This document shows, one piece after another, positions 1 to 8,506 of a DNA stretch of 25,454 nucleotides; positions within the stretch are counted from its first letter, which is position 1; the number at the start of each line of letters is the position of its first letter. The stretch comes from Pelagophyceae sp. CCMP2097. Its lineage: Eukaryota > Sar > Pelagophyceae. Position numbers and translations under genes: made by a program. The stretch spans positions 1-25,454 of the forward strand of contig MU657409.1 in NCBI GenBank assembly GCA_026770575.1. Direction: 5' to 3'. The notes under the pieces are model-generated. The model did no database searches. It saw only the letters and a list, made by a program, of their open reading frames with translations, and had not been told where the DNA came from.

Positions 1-888
1 GCCGAGGGCGCAAAGATGAAGCGAGACGCCGTCGCCAGCGTCGCAAAGGCCAACACGCTCGCGCGCTGGCAGTACGAGCGCAAAGCTGCGACGCAGCTAC
101 AACTCGCCGAGGAGGCGCTGGCCGTGGAGCGCCGGCTCAACGCGGAAATGAAGACGCACGAGTGGTGGGAGGAGAACCTCTACGAACGGCAACGGTAAGC
201 CAATGAGGATGTGCGAGCTGCCCAGGAGCGCACCCACTCTGCCGAGACGCGCGCGGGCGCTGCCGACGCGCGGCGCAACGAGGCTGCTTTAGCCGCCGAC
301 TCTGCGGCGCGGGCGTGCGGCCTCGAGTACGCCCGCTCTTTGGCGGCCGAGAAACAAAAAGTCGCGGAGTCGACGTCTGAGCTCGCGGACTGCGTGCTGC
401 TGCTGCAGCAGTCGACGGATACGTACGACGCACGCAAGCGCGAGTGCCGGCGGAGCGGCAAAGAGCTCGCAAGCGTCCGCCAGAAGCTCGACGCTGTGAC
501 TGCCGATTTAGAAACGTCGTCCCTCCGGAAGCGCTGGCTCGAGTCGACCAACCAGTCGCTCTATGACCGCCTCGAGAACAAGGTCGCGCGCATCCGAGAG
601 CTGCTGACGGAGGCGCGCCAGCATAAAATTGATGCTGCAGCGTCCGCGCGGACCCTCGTCGCTTCTCAGAAGCTGACGGCGCAGTTACAGGGCGCCGGCG
701 GTGTGGACGCGCGCCTCTTCGACAACGCTGCCGTCGACGGCGGGTCCAACCGCGAGCTTCCCTTTGACTTCATCGACGGTGCGCAGTGGACCTGGCATGA
801 CGGCAGCCGAGCCGGCCGGGTCTGCCGCGGGGATCGCCGGAGAGACGGTCGTCGCGCCAGACCCGACGCGGGCCACCACAACGCGTAG
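1..888 (+). pseudogene. Partial coiled-coil protein gene with an in-frame stop
   Basis: One frame is open from the window edge to 888 except for a TAA at 196-198. Both sides have the same composition, rich in Ala, Glu, Arg, Lys and Leu with heptad-like spacing, as in a long coiled coil; a later stretch (about 540-640) reads YDRLENKVARIRELL. After about 750 it changes to a non-coiled stretch containing PFDFIDGAQWTW, then to low-complexity Arg-rich sequence that is probably past the true end. The stop overlaps a GTAAG that resembles a splice donor, but the nearest AG (224-225) would give a 31-nt intron that shifts the frame, so a nonsense mutation is the simpler reading. The 5' end lies outside the window. 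No family was recognised; coiled-coil proteins of this kind occur both in host genes and in algal transposons. Confidence 0.45.
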
Positions 889-1029
889 AGCGCCGGCGTC
901 CAGTTGCACCGTGACGGTGTTGGAAGAGACCGCGACGATTGTGCCCGAGGCACCGGTCGTCCCGAATCCCTCGACGCGCTCAAACAGCCCCAGTGGCGCG
1001 TCGCCGCGTGAGCGCTTGCCCGAGGCCAT
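685..1029 (-). CDS. Possible short antisense gene, unknown product
   Basis: A minus-strand frame starting at the ATG at 1029-1027 encodes about 115 residues. Its first half looks protein-like: a basic start (MASGKRSRGD) followed by alternating hydrophobic and polar residues typical of beta strands (TIVAVSSNTVTVQLDAG, then LRVVVARVG). The second half is Ala/Gly/Pro-rich and overlaps the end of the plus-strand coiled-coil frame, so both cannot be fully real there. The frame runs open to about 685 without a recognisable end and may continue through an intron. No family was recognised. In GC-rich DNA antisense frames are often open by chance, so this is a weak call. Confidence 0.25.
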   Translation of the reverse strand: MASGKRSRGDAPLGLFERVEGFGTTGASGTIVAVSSNTVTVQLDAGALRVVVARVGSGATTVSPAIPAADPAGSAAVMPGPLRTVDEVKGKLAVGPAVDGSVVEEARVHTAGAL

Positions 1030-1199
1030 ATTCAACACCGATGACCAGTCGCTCCTGCGCAGGCCCCCTCGACCGCACGTGGGCCACCGCGCCGCGCCTG
1101 CCTTTTCTGGCAAGGACTTTCTTGACCCCTCATACCGTCTTGTAAACACACTGAATAAGTATTATGACACAATGAAAGTGCAAGCTTTTGTCATAATTG

Positions 1200-1262
1200 A
1201 GGACCCGAAGGGTCCTTGCCGTTTAATCAACGTCAGTTTACGGCAAGGGCCCTTCGGGTCCT
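1200..1262. repeat. Perfect-arm hairpin (23-nt arms, 17-nt loop)
   Basis: Positions 1200-1222 and 1240-1262 are reverse complements with a single mismatch. Each arm contains a shorter palindrome (GGACCCGAAGGGTCC on the left). The hairpin lies just beyond the coiled-coil frame. It could be a foldback/MITE remnant or a transcript-end structure; the sequence does not decide. Confidence 0.75.
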
Positions 1263-1311
1263 TTGATTGAAGGATTACATGCACGAGGAATCTGCTGTAC
1301 CAGGGGCAATT

Positions 1312-1340
1312 TTGTCTGTCCGTCCGTCCTTCTGTCTGTC
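1312..1340 (+). repeat. Short TGTC/CGTC microsatellite
   Basis: A run of TGTC, CGTC and TCTG tetranucleotides (TGTCTGTCCGTCCGTCCTTC and on) forms a small degenerate simple repeat upstream of the SINE-like copy. Confidence 0.6.
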
Positions 1341-1390
1341 CCCGGGTAAATCCGTGAGGTTCCACCTTTGGGAAGAAAAGGGCAGTAACT

Positions 1391-1633
1391 CGGCCGATTC
1401 AGCGATTGGTGGTTGATGCGATTGCCAAAATTGGGAGTGGAGGTCGAGCAGGAGCCTCATTGGAATCATCATAGAAGAAGTTTTTGGTCACAGGTTCGAA
1501 TCTGGTCGGCCGCAAAATAAAAAAAAGCTCAATAAGGAAAAAAAAAATTAAAATAAAGACAAGGAGGATTTGAAGGTTCGGCGATTAGTTAAATAATTTT
1601 AATTATTTACGTGGGCATTGCAATGGGATTTGT
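1391..1633 (+). mobile_element. tRNA-derived SINE-like repeat, copy 1
   Basis: The unit starts with CGGCCGA and, after the T-arm-like sequence GGTTCGAATCTGG (about 1492), returns to TCGGCCG followed by CA. These two 7-nt ends pair exactly like a tRNA acceptor stem. GGTTCGAATC matches the Pol III B-box, and TTCAGCGATTGGTGG near the start resembles an A-box. The interval between the arms is too long for a plain tRNA. A-rich sequence and a 3' tail ending CAATGGGATTTGT follow. The same head and tail occur inverted at 5900-6089, which makes this a dispersed family. Pol III transcription is inferred from the boxes only. Confidence 0.7.
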
Positions 1634-1711
1634 CAGTGAGGTGAGGGTTGATTATTTATATCCTGGGAAAGAAGTGCAGACGCGGAGTACACCAGGCTGG
1701 CCGCCGGCCCT

Positions 1712-1772
1712 GATCAGGAGCGACGAGTTATGCAACTCGTACGATCAGGAAAGACGAGTTATGCAACTCGCC
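1712..1772 (+). repeat. Two tandem 31-bp units, each a small hairpin
   Basis: GATCAGG at 1712 and again at 1743 starts two near-identical units. Each contains GACGAGTTATGCAACTCG, a perfect 6-bp inverted repeat around ATGC. The function is unknown. Confidence 0.75.
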
Positions 1773-2020
1773 GGTCGGTTTTAAACAGCACCAATATCAG
1801 CCGACTGGTGTATTCTTCCGGCGGCTCATTTCGAGGGCGGGTGGGCCTTATATTCGCACGCCGAGGCGTTTGATCGTGGGCTGGGCATACCAGCATAGTG
1901 TGGGCCGGCGGACGGCGTGGCCGATGTTTGGTGTGTTTTGGGTCGGCGCGGGGCGGGTGTGGATGCCGTGGTGGCCCGATGTAGTCGGGGTGGTCGGACT
2001 GCGGCGCGTCGCAGTCGACG

Positions 2021-2240
2021 CTGTCGGGCGGCATGGGTACGGGCGGGTCCAGGCGGTGCAGGTCGAGGCCGAGCGCCGTCGGCAGTCCGCACGGCGCTGT
2101 CGGGCGGCATGGGCGCGAGCGGGTCCAGGCGGTGCAGGTCGAGGTCGAGCGCCGGGTCCGCACGGCGCCGTCGGGCGACATGGGCACGGGCGGGTCCAGG
2201 CTGTGCAGGTCGAGGCCGAGCGCCGGGTCCGCGTTGCGCC
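2021..2240 (+). repeat. GC-rich minisatellite, three units of about 71-76 bp
   Basis: Three successive units start near 2021, 2097 and 2168 with (C)TGTCGGGCGGCATGGG or a close variant, and each contains GGGTCCAGGCGGTGCAGGTC. Unit lengths differ (76 and 71 nt), so no reading frame stays in register; this is why open frames appear in several phases on both strands. No separate gene is called here. Confidence 0.85.
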
Positions 2241-2520
2241 GGGCGCCTGAGCGGTGAGGTAAAACGGCTGCAGGGAAAGGGCAAAACCGCCCCAGGGCCA
2301 CGGGAAAGTTCGCGGTTTCGGGACTGCCCGGAGCACGTGCACCTGGCTCCGGTGAACGAGGTCGCGAGGTGCGCCCGCGCTAAGGAGGCCGAGGTGCGGC
2401 GCTTGAGGTTGTCAGGAACAGTCGTCGCTGTTTTTGTATCCTTCGCTCGAAGTCGGGTCCTCCGTGTGCCTCCGGCGCGCTCTTGTAATACGATAGGGGG
2501 GGGCTAAGCTCGTAGTGTAG

Positions 2521-2532
2521 TAGGAATTCCTA
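2521..2532. repeat. Recurring palindrome TAGGAATTCCTA, copy 1
   Basis: A perfect 12-bp palindrome, found again at 10626-10637 and 19200-19211. This copy lies about 25 nt upstream of the retroelement-type pseudogene. It may be a terminal motif or insertion footprint of a mobile element; that is not established. Confidence 0.6.
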
Positions 2533-2554
2533 GTCACTAGTAGACTCGACGCCC

Positions 2555-3925
2555 ATGCTCGCGCGCTTCGACGAGCGGATCCTGGAGCTCGTGTCGGCCG
2601 CGTTTGGCGGAGCTGGGCCGCCGGTGGTCACCGATGCCCTCGCGCGGGCGCGGCTTCGCTTACCGGTCCGGCTGAAGGGCTGCGGCGTGCGAGCGCGAGA
2701 GGACGTCGTTTTGGCGGCGTTCACGGGCACGATGTGCGCAGTGATCCCGACGATGATCGACCGGCTCACGGGAGGCCGCATTGTGCCTGGTTTCATGCCG
2801 CAGCTCGAGCCTTTGCTCGGCCGCGGAACTATGGACCGGGGAGTCGTGGCGCGCTTCGACACGCTTTGCAGGTCGGGGTGCCGGCTCGGCGCCACGTTTA
2901 GCGCGGCGTGGGGGGCGCTGCGAACCGAGATCGCGGCGGCGCTGGGCGCCGCTCCGGACCCCGGACCGCTCGGCGTCGAGGCGGCTTGTGCCGGGACGGT
3001 CGACGGCGTGCCAATCGACAAGATCCAGCGGGAGGTCACGCTGCAGCGCGAGGAGGCGCGCGTGGAGCCACTACGGCGAGCGCTCTCCGCTCGGGGCGCC
3101 GGCTCGATGCCGGCTGCGGCTTTTCAGTGCTGCGACCGGTTTTCGACTCGATTTCTCCTCGTCTGGCCTTCGAAGATGCTGAAGATGACGAACGCCGAGT
3201 GGGCGGAGGTCGTCGCGACGTTCTTTGGCGTGGCGAGCCCGGCCTTGGCCGCGCACGTCGGCACGCCCATCGTGGGCTCGGCGGCTGTGGTCGACGCGTT
3301 TGGCCTCAACTTCCAACCGCAACGAGCTTTTGAACCGAGACAATGCGCGCGTGGGCTGGCACGACACTTTGGAGCGCCACTTCTACGAGTCTTTGCGCGA
3401 GGCGGGGATCTTCGCGCGGCGAGAGGCCCTTGGTTTGTTTACTGACCTCATGACGCCCGCGCTGAAGGGCGACTTTGAGAGGCGCTACCCGAACTCGCGG
3501 AGCAGGAACGGCTGCGTCCCGGACACCGTTCTCGAGGACGGCGGCGTCAGGCGCTTGGCCGACGTCAAGACCATGGGCTTCGGCGTACGAACTACGGCGA
3601 GCCGCGGCTGCGTAACGTCGTCGGGCCGGTAGACGAGCGCGCGAGAAAGGTGCACGTCGAGTACGTCCGCAAGGTGAAGAAGCTCGGCCGCCCCGGCGTC
3701 GCGGGCGACGAGGACCGCTCCGTGCAGCGCCTCTTGTAGCTGACTGGCATGACGATCGGCCTCCTCCTGGGTTACTTCGGCGAGGCGTCGTCGGCGGTGC
3801 ACCAGCTCGTCGCCAAGTGCGCCGAGGGCACCGCCGAGGCGAACTGGGAAGAGATGGGCGCCGTCTGCCGAGGCGACTCGGTCGCTTCGCAGAAGCGGCG
3901 GCTCTACAAGGGGGATCGGTTATAA
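2555..3925 (+). pseudogene. Decayed retroelement-type protein with PD-(D/E)XK nuclease-like domain
   Basis: The first frame (2555 to about 3320) contains RLPVRLKGCGVRAREDVVLA, resembling the segment that follows reverse transcriptase in many retroelement proteins of protists. Around 3320-3335 homology jumps to another frame, which reads HDTLERHFYESLREAG and then a PD (codons 3519-3524) and ADVKTM (DVK at 3561-3569). A PD followed by D-x-K fits a PD-(D/E)XK (restriction-like) endonuclease, as in R2/R4-type non-LTR elements. Near 3600-3629 it shifts back to the first frame (VDERARKVHVEYVRKVKKLG), meets a TAG at 3737-3739, and continues after it with GYFGEASSAVHQLVAKCAEG. There are thus at least two frameshifts and one stop. 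No reverse transcriptase catalytic YxDD was found, so this is a 3' remnant. The family assignment comes from remembered resemblance and the nuclease motif. Confidence 0.6.
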
Positions 3926-4489
3926 CCCCAAGGACTTTCTGCCAATTGCAGTTTTCGTCGGGGGCTGTTTTGCTCCTGTTGGGGGTGGTAGGGGACGTCG
4001 CGCTGAGTCCCACGATGCCCGGTCCCGCAAAAATCTTCTGTTTAAAAAGCTCAAACTGAAAATAAAAACGTCAGTTTTGGCTCGTCTGAAGCGCCATTCG
4101 CGGCAATCGTGCGGGGCCAGTCATTTACCACCCCAGTACGTATGGACCCGCCCCGTCACATAGCCAGAATTTCGATCCGTGAGGTCCTGCGATAGGCAGC
4201 CGGGCCCGAACCTTCGCAATACGGAGGCAAAATCAAGTCAAAATCAAGGTAAGGAGGCAAATAATGATTTTATCGAGTCCAAAATATTGGTGGAAGCGCT
4301 TGTTCACGCCCTTGCAAGGCGCCTCCTCGAGGCTGATCATTTCACGGACACCCCGGCGGGTAGGGAAGCCCATAGTGACCACGCCCACGCCCGCGGGCGG
4401 CCTAGGAGAGCCAAAACTTTGCGTCACTTGAGACCGGTTTCATCGCCGATACCCCTTGTATGGAGAGTGGGGCGTCGCCTCGCAACGCG
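3926..4489. other. Intergenic, no gene seen
   Basis: Mixed-composition sequence between two pseudogenes. Reading frames are short and show no recognisable motif, and no repeat shared with the rest of the window was found. Confidence 0.5.
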
Positions 4490-4697
4490 AGATTGAGCAC
4501 GTCGAGCAGAAACGCCTTATTCGTCGGCCCGCCGGCGAGGCCGATGACCCTGGCGCCCGTGGAAGTCACTTGGCAAGCTGCGCGGCGACGAAGCCGACGG
4601 CGCCCGCGGCCGCCGAGACGACGACGACTTTGCCGGCCTTCGGCGGTTTGGCGACACTGAAGACGCCGACGTACGCCGCCAAGCCTAGTCGCCAGGC
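4490..4697 (-). pseudogene. MDR-family NADP-dependent oxidoreductase fragment (prostaglandin reductase-like)
   Basis: On the minus strand, from about 4697 downward, the translation reads GLAAYVGVFSVAKPPKAGK, then VVVVSAAAGAVGFVAAQLAK, then a TGA at 4568-4566. AAAGAVG is the nucleotide-binding turn of zinc-less medium-chain reductases (leukotriene B4 dehydrogenase / prostaglandin reductase / quinone oxidoreductase-like), and VAKPKAGETVVVSAAAGAVG is typical of them. Past the stop a shifted frame continues the same fold with TGARVIGLAGGPTNKAFLLD, where GLAGGP is the expected NADP-phosphate-binding region. Another stop lies directly upstream (4700-4698). The catalytic N-terminus and the substrate-binding C-terminus are missing, so this is a short broken fragment of a gene with a normal length of about 340 residues. 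Confidence 0.75.
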
Positions 4698-4896
4698 TCA
4701 GCAGGCCGAGACATTGCGCGCATCCGGCTCGGCGGCCTGAGGTGGCTCGGCCGAGGCGTCAACTACCCGGGCGGGGCGGTCCACCGCGCGAGCGACCTTT
4801 TTCGATTGCCCCGCGCTGTTTGAGGGTTTGATTTAATCTAACTATCAATTCTCAAGATGTGCCGTCTCGCTTATGGGCTCCATTCTTTAGCGATTC

Positions 4897-4986
4897 GGAA
4901 CTGTACCGCCCTCTTCGGGAGCCTTCGCGACGGGGGGTACGGGGGGTCTCCCTCCCGACGCCCGGAGGAGATTAGGGTCTGTACCG
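4897..4986 (+). repeat. 90-bp dispersed direct repeat, copy 1
   Basis: This block carries GTACCGCCCTC, then GACGGGGGGTACGGGGGG, then CGCCCGGAGGAGA and TAGGGTCTG. The same order occurs at 5563-5652. Confidence 0.75.
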
Positions 4987-5480
4987 ACCCGCCTGTGAGG
5001 GTCAAAGGTTGGTCTTCGTATGTGTTTATATACCAAACATCTCATATGCCATCATCAACCACCATTTCTAACCATCTCTATAAACAAATAGCTCGATACC
5101 CAACATCCGCACCGCTTAGAAGGCGTCGGTCTAATGGGTGGTCATCAGCATCTGCCCGAGTCAACCGAACGTCCAGGGTGTCGTCGGTCAACGTATTCGG
5201 TAGTTACGAATTGAAGTTAAACAAGTTCGAGTCCCGGAGGCAGTACAAGAAATATCATCGAAATCCAAATAAAGTTAAAATTCAAGCCGATGCAGTGGCG
5301 AGACTCGGTTCGAGCCGGAAAAATGTTTTTTTGTCCCGACTTAAGTCATTTTAGAAAAAAGTGCTCAGCGACATTCATGGCCGCGGTCGCGCGCCATGCG
5401 CCGCAAAAACAACGTCGCCAAGCTGCATGCAAAGTCGCAAACGCCCTTTGACCCTCACTTCACTGGCCGCGCCACATCGT
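4987..5480. other. Intergenic, no supported gene
   Basis: A frame is open across 4857-5354 (165 codons), but it begins inside the dispersed repeat, is rich in Ser, Arg and Asn without domain signals, and has no homologous look. It is not called as a gene. Confidence 0.45.
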
Positions 5481-5549
5481 CATGCGCCGCGACGTTGCCA
5501 GCGTTTCTTTAAAAAGCCCTTCGCCCCTCGAAAACTGGCCGTACTGCGC
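5481..5549 (+). repeat. 68-bp direct repeat, copy 1 (partner at 6089-6155)
   Basis: The block begins CATGCGCCGCGACGT, continues GCCAGCGTTTCTT, and after an A-rich patch has CCCCTCGAAAA and CTGGC. The partner lies immediately beyond the inverted SINE copy, so this sequence may have formed one flank of an insertion or duplication that carried the SINE and minisatellite. Confidence 0.75.
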
Positions 5550-5562
5550 CCGTGCGTGATTA

Positions 5563-5652
5563 GGGTCCGTACCGCCCTCCTCAGGATCGAAGCGACGGGG
5601 GGGTACGGGGGGTTCTCCCCCGGCGCCCGGAGGAGAGTAGGGTCTGAACCGC
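5563..5652 (+). repeat. 90-bp dispersed direct repeat, copy 2
   Basis: Second copy of the block at 4897-4986, in the same orientation and about 666 bp away. It leads directly into the GC-rich minisatellite. Confidence 0.75.
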
Positions 5653-5657
5653 CTCAA

Positions 5658-5866
5658 GCGGCGTAGCCGCCGCAGTAGGCTGCGCAGCGTCGGAGCTTCC
5701 GCCTAAGGCGGAGTAGCCGCCTTAGGCGGCGTAGCCGCCGCACACGGCGCAGCCGCCTCATGCGGCGTAGCCGTCGCAGGCGGCGTAGCCGCGCAGGCTG
5801 CTTAACCACCGCAGGCGGCGTAGCCGCCACAGGCTGCGTAGCCGCGCAGGCTGCGTAGCCGCGGCG
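5658..5866 (+). repeat. GC-rich minisatellite built on GGCGTAGCCGCCGCA
   Basis: About 210 bp of degenerate 15-18-bp units (GCAGGCGGCGTAGCCGC and variants such as GCAGGCTGCGTAGCCGC). Many units are self-complementary (GGCGGC...GCCGCC), so the array could fold into many alternative hairpins. On the minus strand it translates to Leu-Arg-Arg repeats, which are an artefact of the repeat and not called as a gene. Confidence 0.9.
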
Positions 5867-5899
5867 CAGAGAGGACCCGACTCTGGGCGAAGGATACAA

Positions 5900-6089
5900 A
5901 CAAATCCCATTGCTATGCCCACGTAAATAATTAAAATCACTTAAACTAATCGCTTAATTTGCGGCTGACCAGATTTGAACCCGCGAACACCCGCGACCAC
6001 CTTCTTCTTCTATGATGATTCCAATGAGGCTCCTGTTCGACCTCTATTCCCAATAGCAATCGCATCAACCGCCAATCGCTGAATCGGTC
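5900..6089 (-). mobile_element. tRNA-derived SINE-like repeat, copy 2 (inverted)
   Basis: Read on the minus strand from 6089 to 5900, this matches the repeat at 1391-1633: (G)CCGATTCAGCGATTGG, GGTTGATGCGATTGC, CAGGAGCCTCATTGGAATCA, a T-arm-like GGTTCAAATCTGGTC and a tail ending CAATGGGATTTGT. The B-box region differs slightly between copies and the A-rich insert of copy 1 is missing, so the copies are old or from different subfamilies. Confidence 0.7.
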
Positions 6090-6155
6090 ATGCGCCGCGA
6101 CGTCGCCAGCGTTTCTTAAAAAAAAACTCCACCCCTCGAAAAACTGGCTGCGCTT
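6089..6155 (+). repeat. 68-bp direct repeat, copy 2
   Basis: Second copy of the block at 5481-5549, with a longer A run (9 A) in the middle. It abuts the SINE-like copy. Confidence 0.75.
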
Positions 6156-6243
6156 GTAGTCAGTAAATTTAAACAGTGCCTAGGTATAAATTTGGCCCGA
6201 GGGCACCCCCGAAGCACCCCAGCCGACTCCCGTCCCGGGATCG

Positions 6244-6537
6244 ATGGTGCGCAGTCAACAAGCCCATGCGAAGACGCCCGTCGATTTTCCGCATGGTGCG
6301 TCGACTCTAGCGGAATCGGCGTTTTGGGTACTTGTGTTAGAGTTCGTACCCACCCGCGATGCGCTGTCGCGGCTGGTTCCGGGCGCTGCCGGATTGGTTG
6401 CGGACGCCTGCGCGCAGTTCCCGCCGGTTGCCGGCGCGTGGCGGGTCCCGCAAGAGCCCGAACGCATGCTCCTCACGCGCCTTCCGATGCCACGTCGCTG
6501 CTGCCCAAGGGGTAGCCACAACGCGAAACAAAGTTAG
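6244..6537 (+). CDS. Short unknown ORF, possible gene fragment
   Basis: A 97-codon frame from an ATG at 6244. The segment FWVLVLEFVPTRDALSRLVP, followed by a mix of Ala, Val and Cys, has the spacing of amphipathic helices and vaguely resembles F-box or leucine-rich-repeat-adjacent segments. The rest is Arg/Pro-rich and overlaps another open frame (6192-6515). There is no clear start context and no partner exon. It may be a fragment of a degraded host gene or a chance frame. Confidence 0.25.
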   Translation: MVRSQQAHAKTPVDFPHGASTLAESAFWVLVLEFVPTRDALSRLVPGAAGLVADACAQFPPVAGAWRVPQEPERMLLTRLPMPRRCCPRGSHNAKQS

Positions 6538-6539
6538 AA

Positions 6540-7219
6540 CCGGCCCTGCGGGACCAAGGCGCGTCGATAGGGCCATTCAGTGCCTCATTCCGACGAGAAC
6601 TGACCGATATCCTTGACCCCTCCATACAGTGAAACAAGGAGACAGAGTTTTTGTTCGCAATAAGCCGAAAATACAGGCTTATTTGAGCCTTTGGGCAATT
6701 AAAAAACTCCTTTTGGGGGTACTTATTAAGATATTGTGACGATTTGATGACGATCGATGGGGCGTCCTATAGGACGTGCTTTTGGTTGATAGCGATCGTA
6801 ACTGCTCTGGAAGCCGGTGGCATGGCGTTGGCAACGCACAGGCCCATCTTCTTGGCTCTCTAGAGGCACGTATAGACTTTTTATACGAAGTACCCACATG
6901 GGAATGGCAAGTCTCTTGATAAAATGTCGGAACGGTCTCTACTCAAGGTCGATTCCGGCTAGAGGGTGCCCATGGCTACCTCCTGCCGCGATTGAGGACA
7001 CACCGTTCGACGATTTGACCGAGTTACGACCATAGCTACCTTGATGGTCTTGTAAGGGCGCGCAGTGCCCCTAGAGCAAATGTTTTGGTGCTGCGCAGAG
7101 ACCAGACACGAGGCCGCACGATGGCACCGAAATCAGCTCCATAGCTTTCACTGTCAGCGCGGACAAGGCGTCCCAAGTTGCATATTTTAATGTGCGAGGT
7201 CAATGTATTTTCGGCTTTT
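6540..7219. other. Intergenic, no gene seen
   Basis: About 680 bp of mixed sequence. It holds a small palindrome, GTCCTATAGGAC (about 6764-6775). The short frames (for example 6817-7035) show no motif that could be recognised. Confidence 0.5.
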
Positions 7220-7544
7220 TAGACAGGTTCACTTTATTTAACTTGTTCGAACTCGTTCAGAAAATGACAAATACACAGTTCAGAACAGTTCTGAACTGGT
7301 TAAAAAGGCCGAAATATGAACTCAGAGTTCAGTTTAACCAGTTCAGAACGAGTCGAGAAAACCCGCGTCCTCCTCCCGCGTCGCCCTCGGCGCCGGCGCG
7401 GGGCCCAAAGGGTGGATTTTTAGGGTTTGCCATCCTCGTCACCGTCAAGCAGCGACCCGCAAATATGGCTGTCTCATTTGTTCAAAACATTAAAAATAAA
7501 TTTAGTGAGGATTTGTTCAAATCTAGATCAGGTTCGAAATGCCG

Positions 7545-7590
7545 CCGGTGGGATTCGAACCGGCTCACCTAGATTCGATGGGACGTGACT
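7545..7590 (-). other. tRNA-like 3' half inside the TIR element
   Basis: On the minus strand GCCGGTTCGAATCCCACCGG followed by CGGCA resembles a tRNA T-arm and acceptor end and includes a B-box. The matching 5' acceptor half and an anticodon arm were not found, so this is not a functional tRNA gene call. Confidence 0.4.
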
Positions 7591-7860
7591 AGAATCGCCA
7601 AAATAAAGATGATAAAACACAGGCTGAAAAGGGAGACAGAGCTCCTGATATTAGAGGGGTTTTCCCAGATTACTTGAGCAGCTTGGAGCAGGCTCGTGTC
7701 GAGCCTACATGGCGAGTCTGGGTGTTTGCTTTTGGCGGCGTCATCACCGCGCGTCGCTCTCACGGCCATATCAATCTTGGCTCCAGGCCGATGAGTGGAG
7801 CTGCGATCATCACTCCTCCCTTTTCGGGCTCTGGATGCCCTCCAACTTCGCCCCAGTGGC

Positions 7861-7939
7861 CAAAGTGTGTGCCCTCGGAAGCGGTATCCACGCTCAACAT
7901 AGGTACGAATGGATACCGCTTCCGAGGGCACGCACTTTG
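7861..7939. repeat. 30-bp-arm hairpin inside the TIR element
   Basis: 7861-7890 and 7910-7939 are reverse complements with one mismatch, which would be a G-U pair in RNA. They are separated by a 19-nt loop. The arms include GTGCCCTCGGAAGCGGTATC or its close variant. The size and near-perfect pairing are of the kind that small-RNA machinery can process; there is no evidence of expression. Confidence 0.75.
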
Positions 7940-8218
7940 CGCCTCCTGCCATCACCGGAAATCATTTAGTCTGTTTCCACTATATTTCCGGGTTTTCCCC
8001 CTTCAAGGTGGACTTAAAGGCCCCATTTTAGATTTAATAAACTCCAAAATTGCCGCTATTGGCCTCTCCTAATCCCGTATTTTTTCGGCCTGTGAAATGC
8101 CGTCGCCTCCGGGGCTGAACTCAAAGTGCGAATACGATTTATGAACTCTTCTGAACTAACGCCTTAACTCGCATTTGCGTACGAGTTCTTAATTGGTTAA
8201 ATAAAGTGAACCTGTCTA

Positions 8219-8506
8219 TTAGCATTGGGTGTGTTTCACTGTGCTCCATAAGACAACGATCGTCTCTTCAAAATATGCAGATCAGTTCGATAGGATATGA
8301 GTTTGATTCTTGTCCGATGGATACGATAGGATATGAATCTGATAGGGTGTCACTTTGAGCTGAAGCTCTCAACTTCAAACGGAGATTCCGTGGTCGCTCA
8401 ATTGCCGTGTGTCGTCCATTTGTTACGATTCCAACGATGAAATTTTCAGAGGGAACAATTCGGACTTCCAAGTTCCAAGCGAAGTCGAGCGTACTAGTCA
8501 GACCGA
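8219..8506. other. Upstream region of the P5C dehydrogenase gene
   Basis: 288 bp between the TIR element and the start codon. It contains the direct repeat CGATAGGATATGA at 8288-8300 and 8324-8336. No clear TATA box was identified. The promoter of the downstream gene must lie here or inside the transposon. Confidence 0.5.

Larger units (their letters stand above)
7220..8218. mobile_element. 1-kb DNA transposon / MITE with perfect 23-bp TIRs
   Basis: TAGACAGGTTCACTTTATTT plus AAC (7220-7242) is exactly the reverse complement of 8196-8218. The outermost TA at each end fits a TA target duplication, as made by Tc1/mariner-type transposases. The element is 999 bp. Its interior has no frame that looks like a transposase, so it is probably non-autonomous. 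It carries a tRNA-like T-arm (inverted, near 7545-7590), a 10-bp-arm palindrome (AGTTCAGAACaGTTCTGAACT, about 7278-7298) and a 30-bp-arm hairpin (7861-7939). The superfamily is inferred from the TA flank only. Confidence 0.8.

Noticed and set aside
195..225. 31-nt intron removing the stop in the coiled-coil frame
   Set aside because: Too short for a spliceosomal intron and would shift the frame.
1492..1515. Possible tRNA gene at the GGTTCGAATC motif
   Set aside because: The acceptor ends pair, but they are over 100 nt apart with no proper anticodon arm; better explained as a SINE head.
1759..2507. Long overlapping open frames on both strands with repeated peptide blocks
   Set aside because: They translate the 71-76-bp minisatellite; unit lengths break register and every phase is open, as expected in GC-rich repeats.
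4857..5354. 165-codon plus-strand frame
   Set aside because: Starts inside a dispersed repeat and shows no conserved pattern; not enough to call a gene.
5654..5899. Leu-Arg-rich repeat protein on the minus strand
   Set aside because: Pure translation of the GGCGTAGCCGCCGCA minisatellite.
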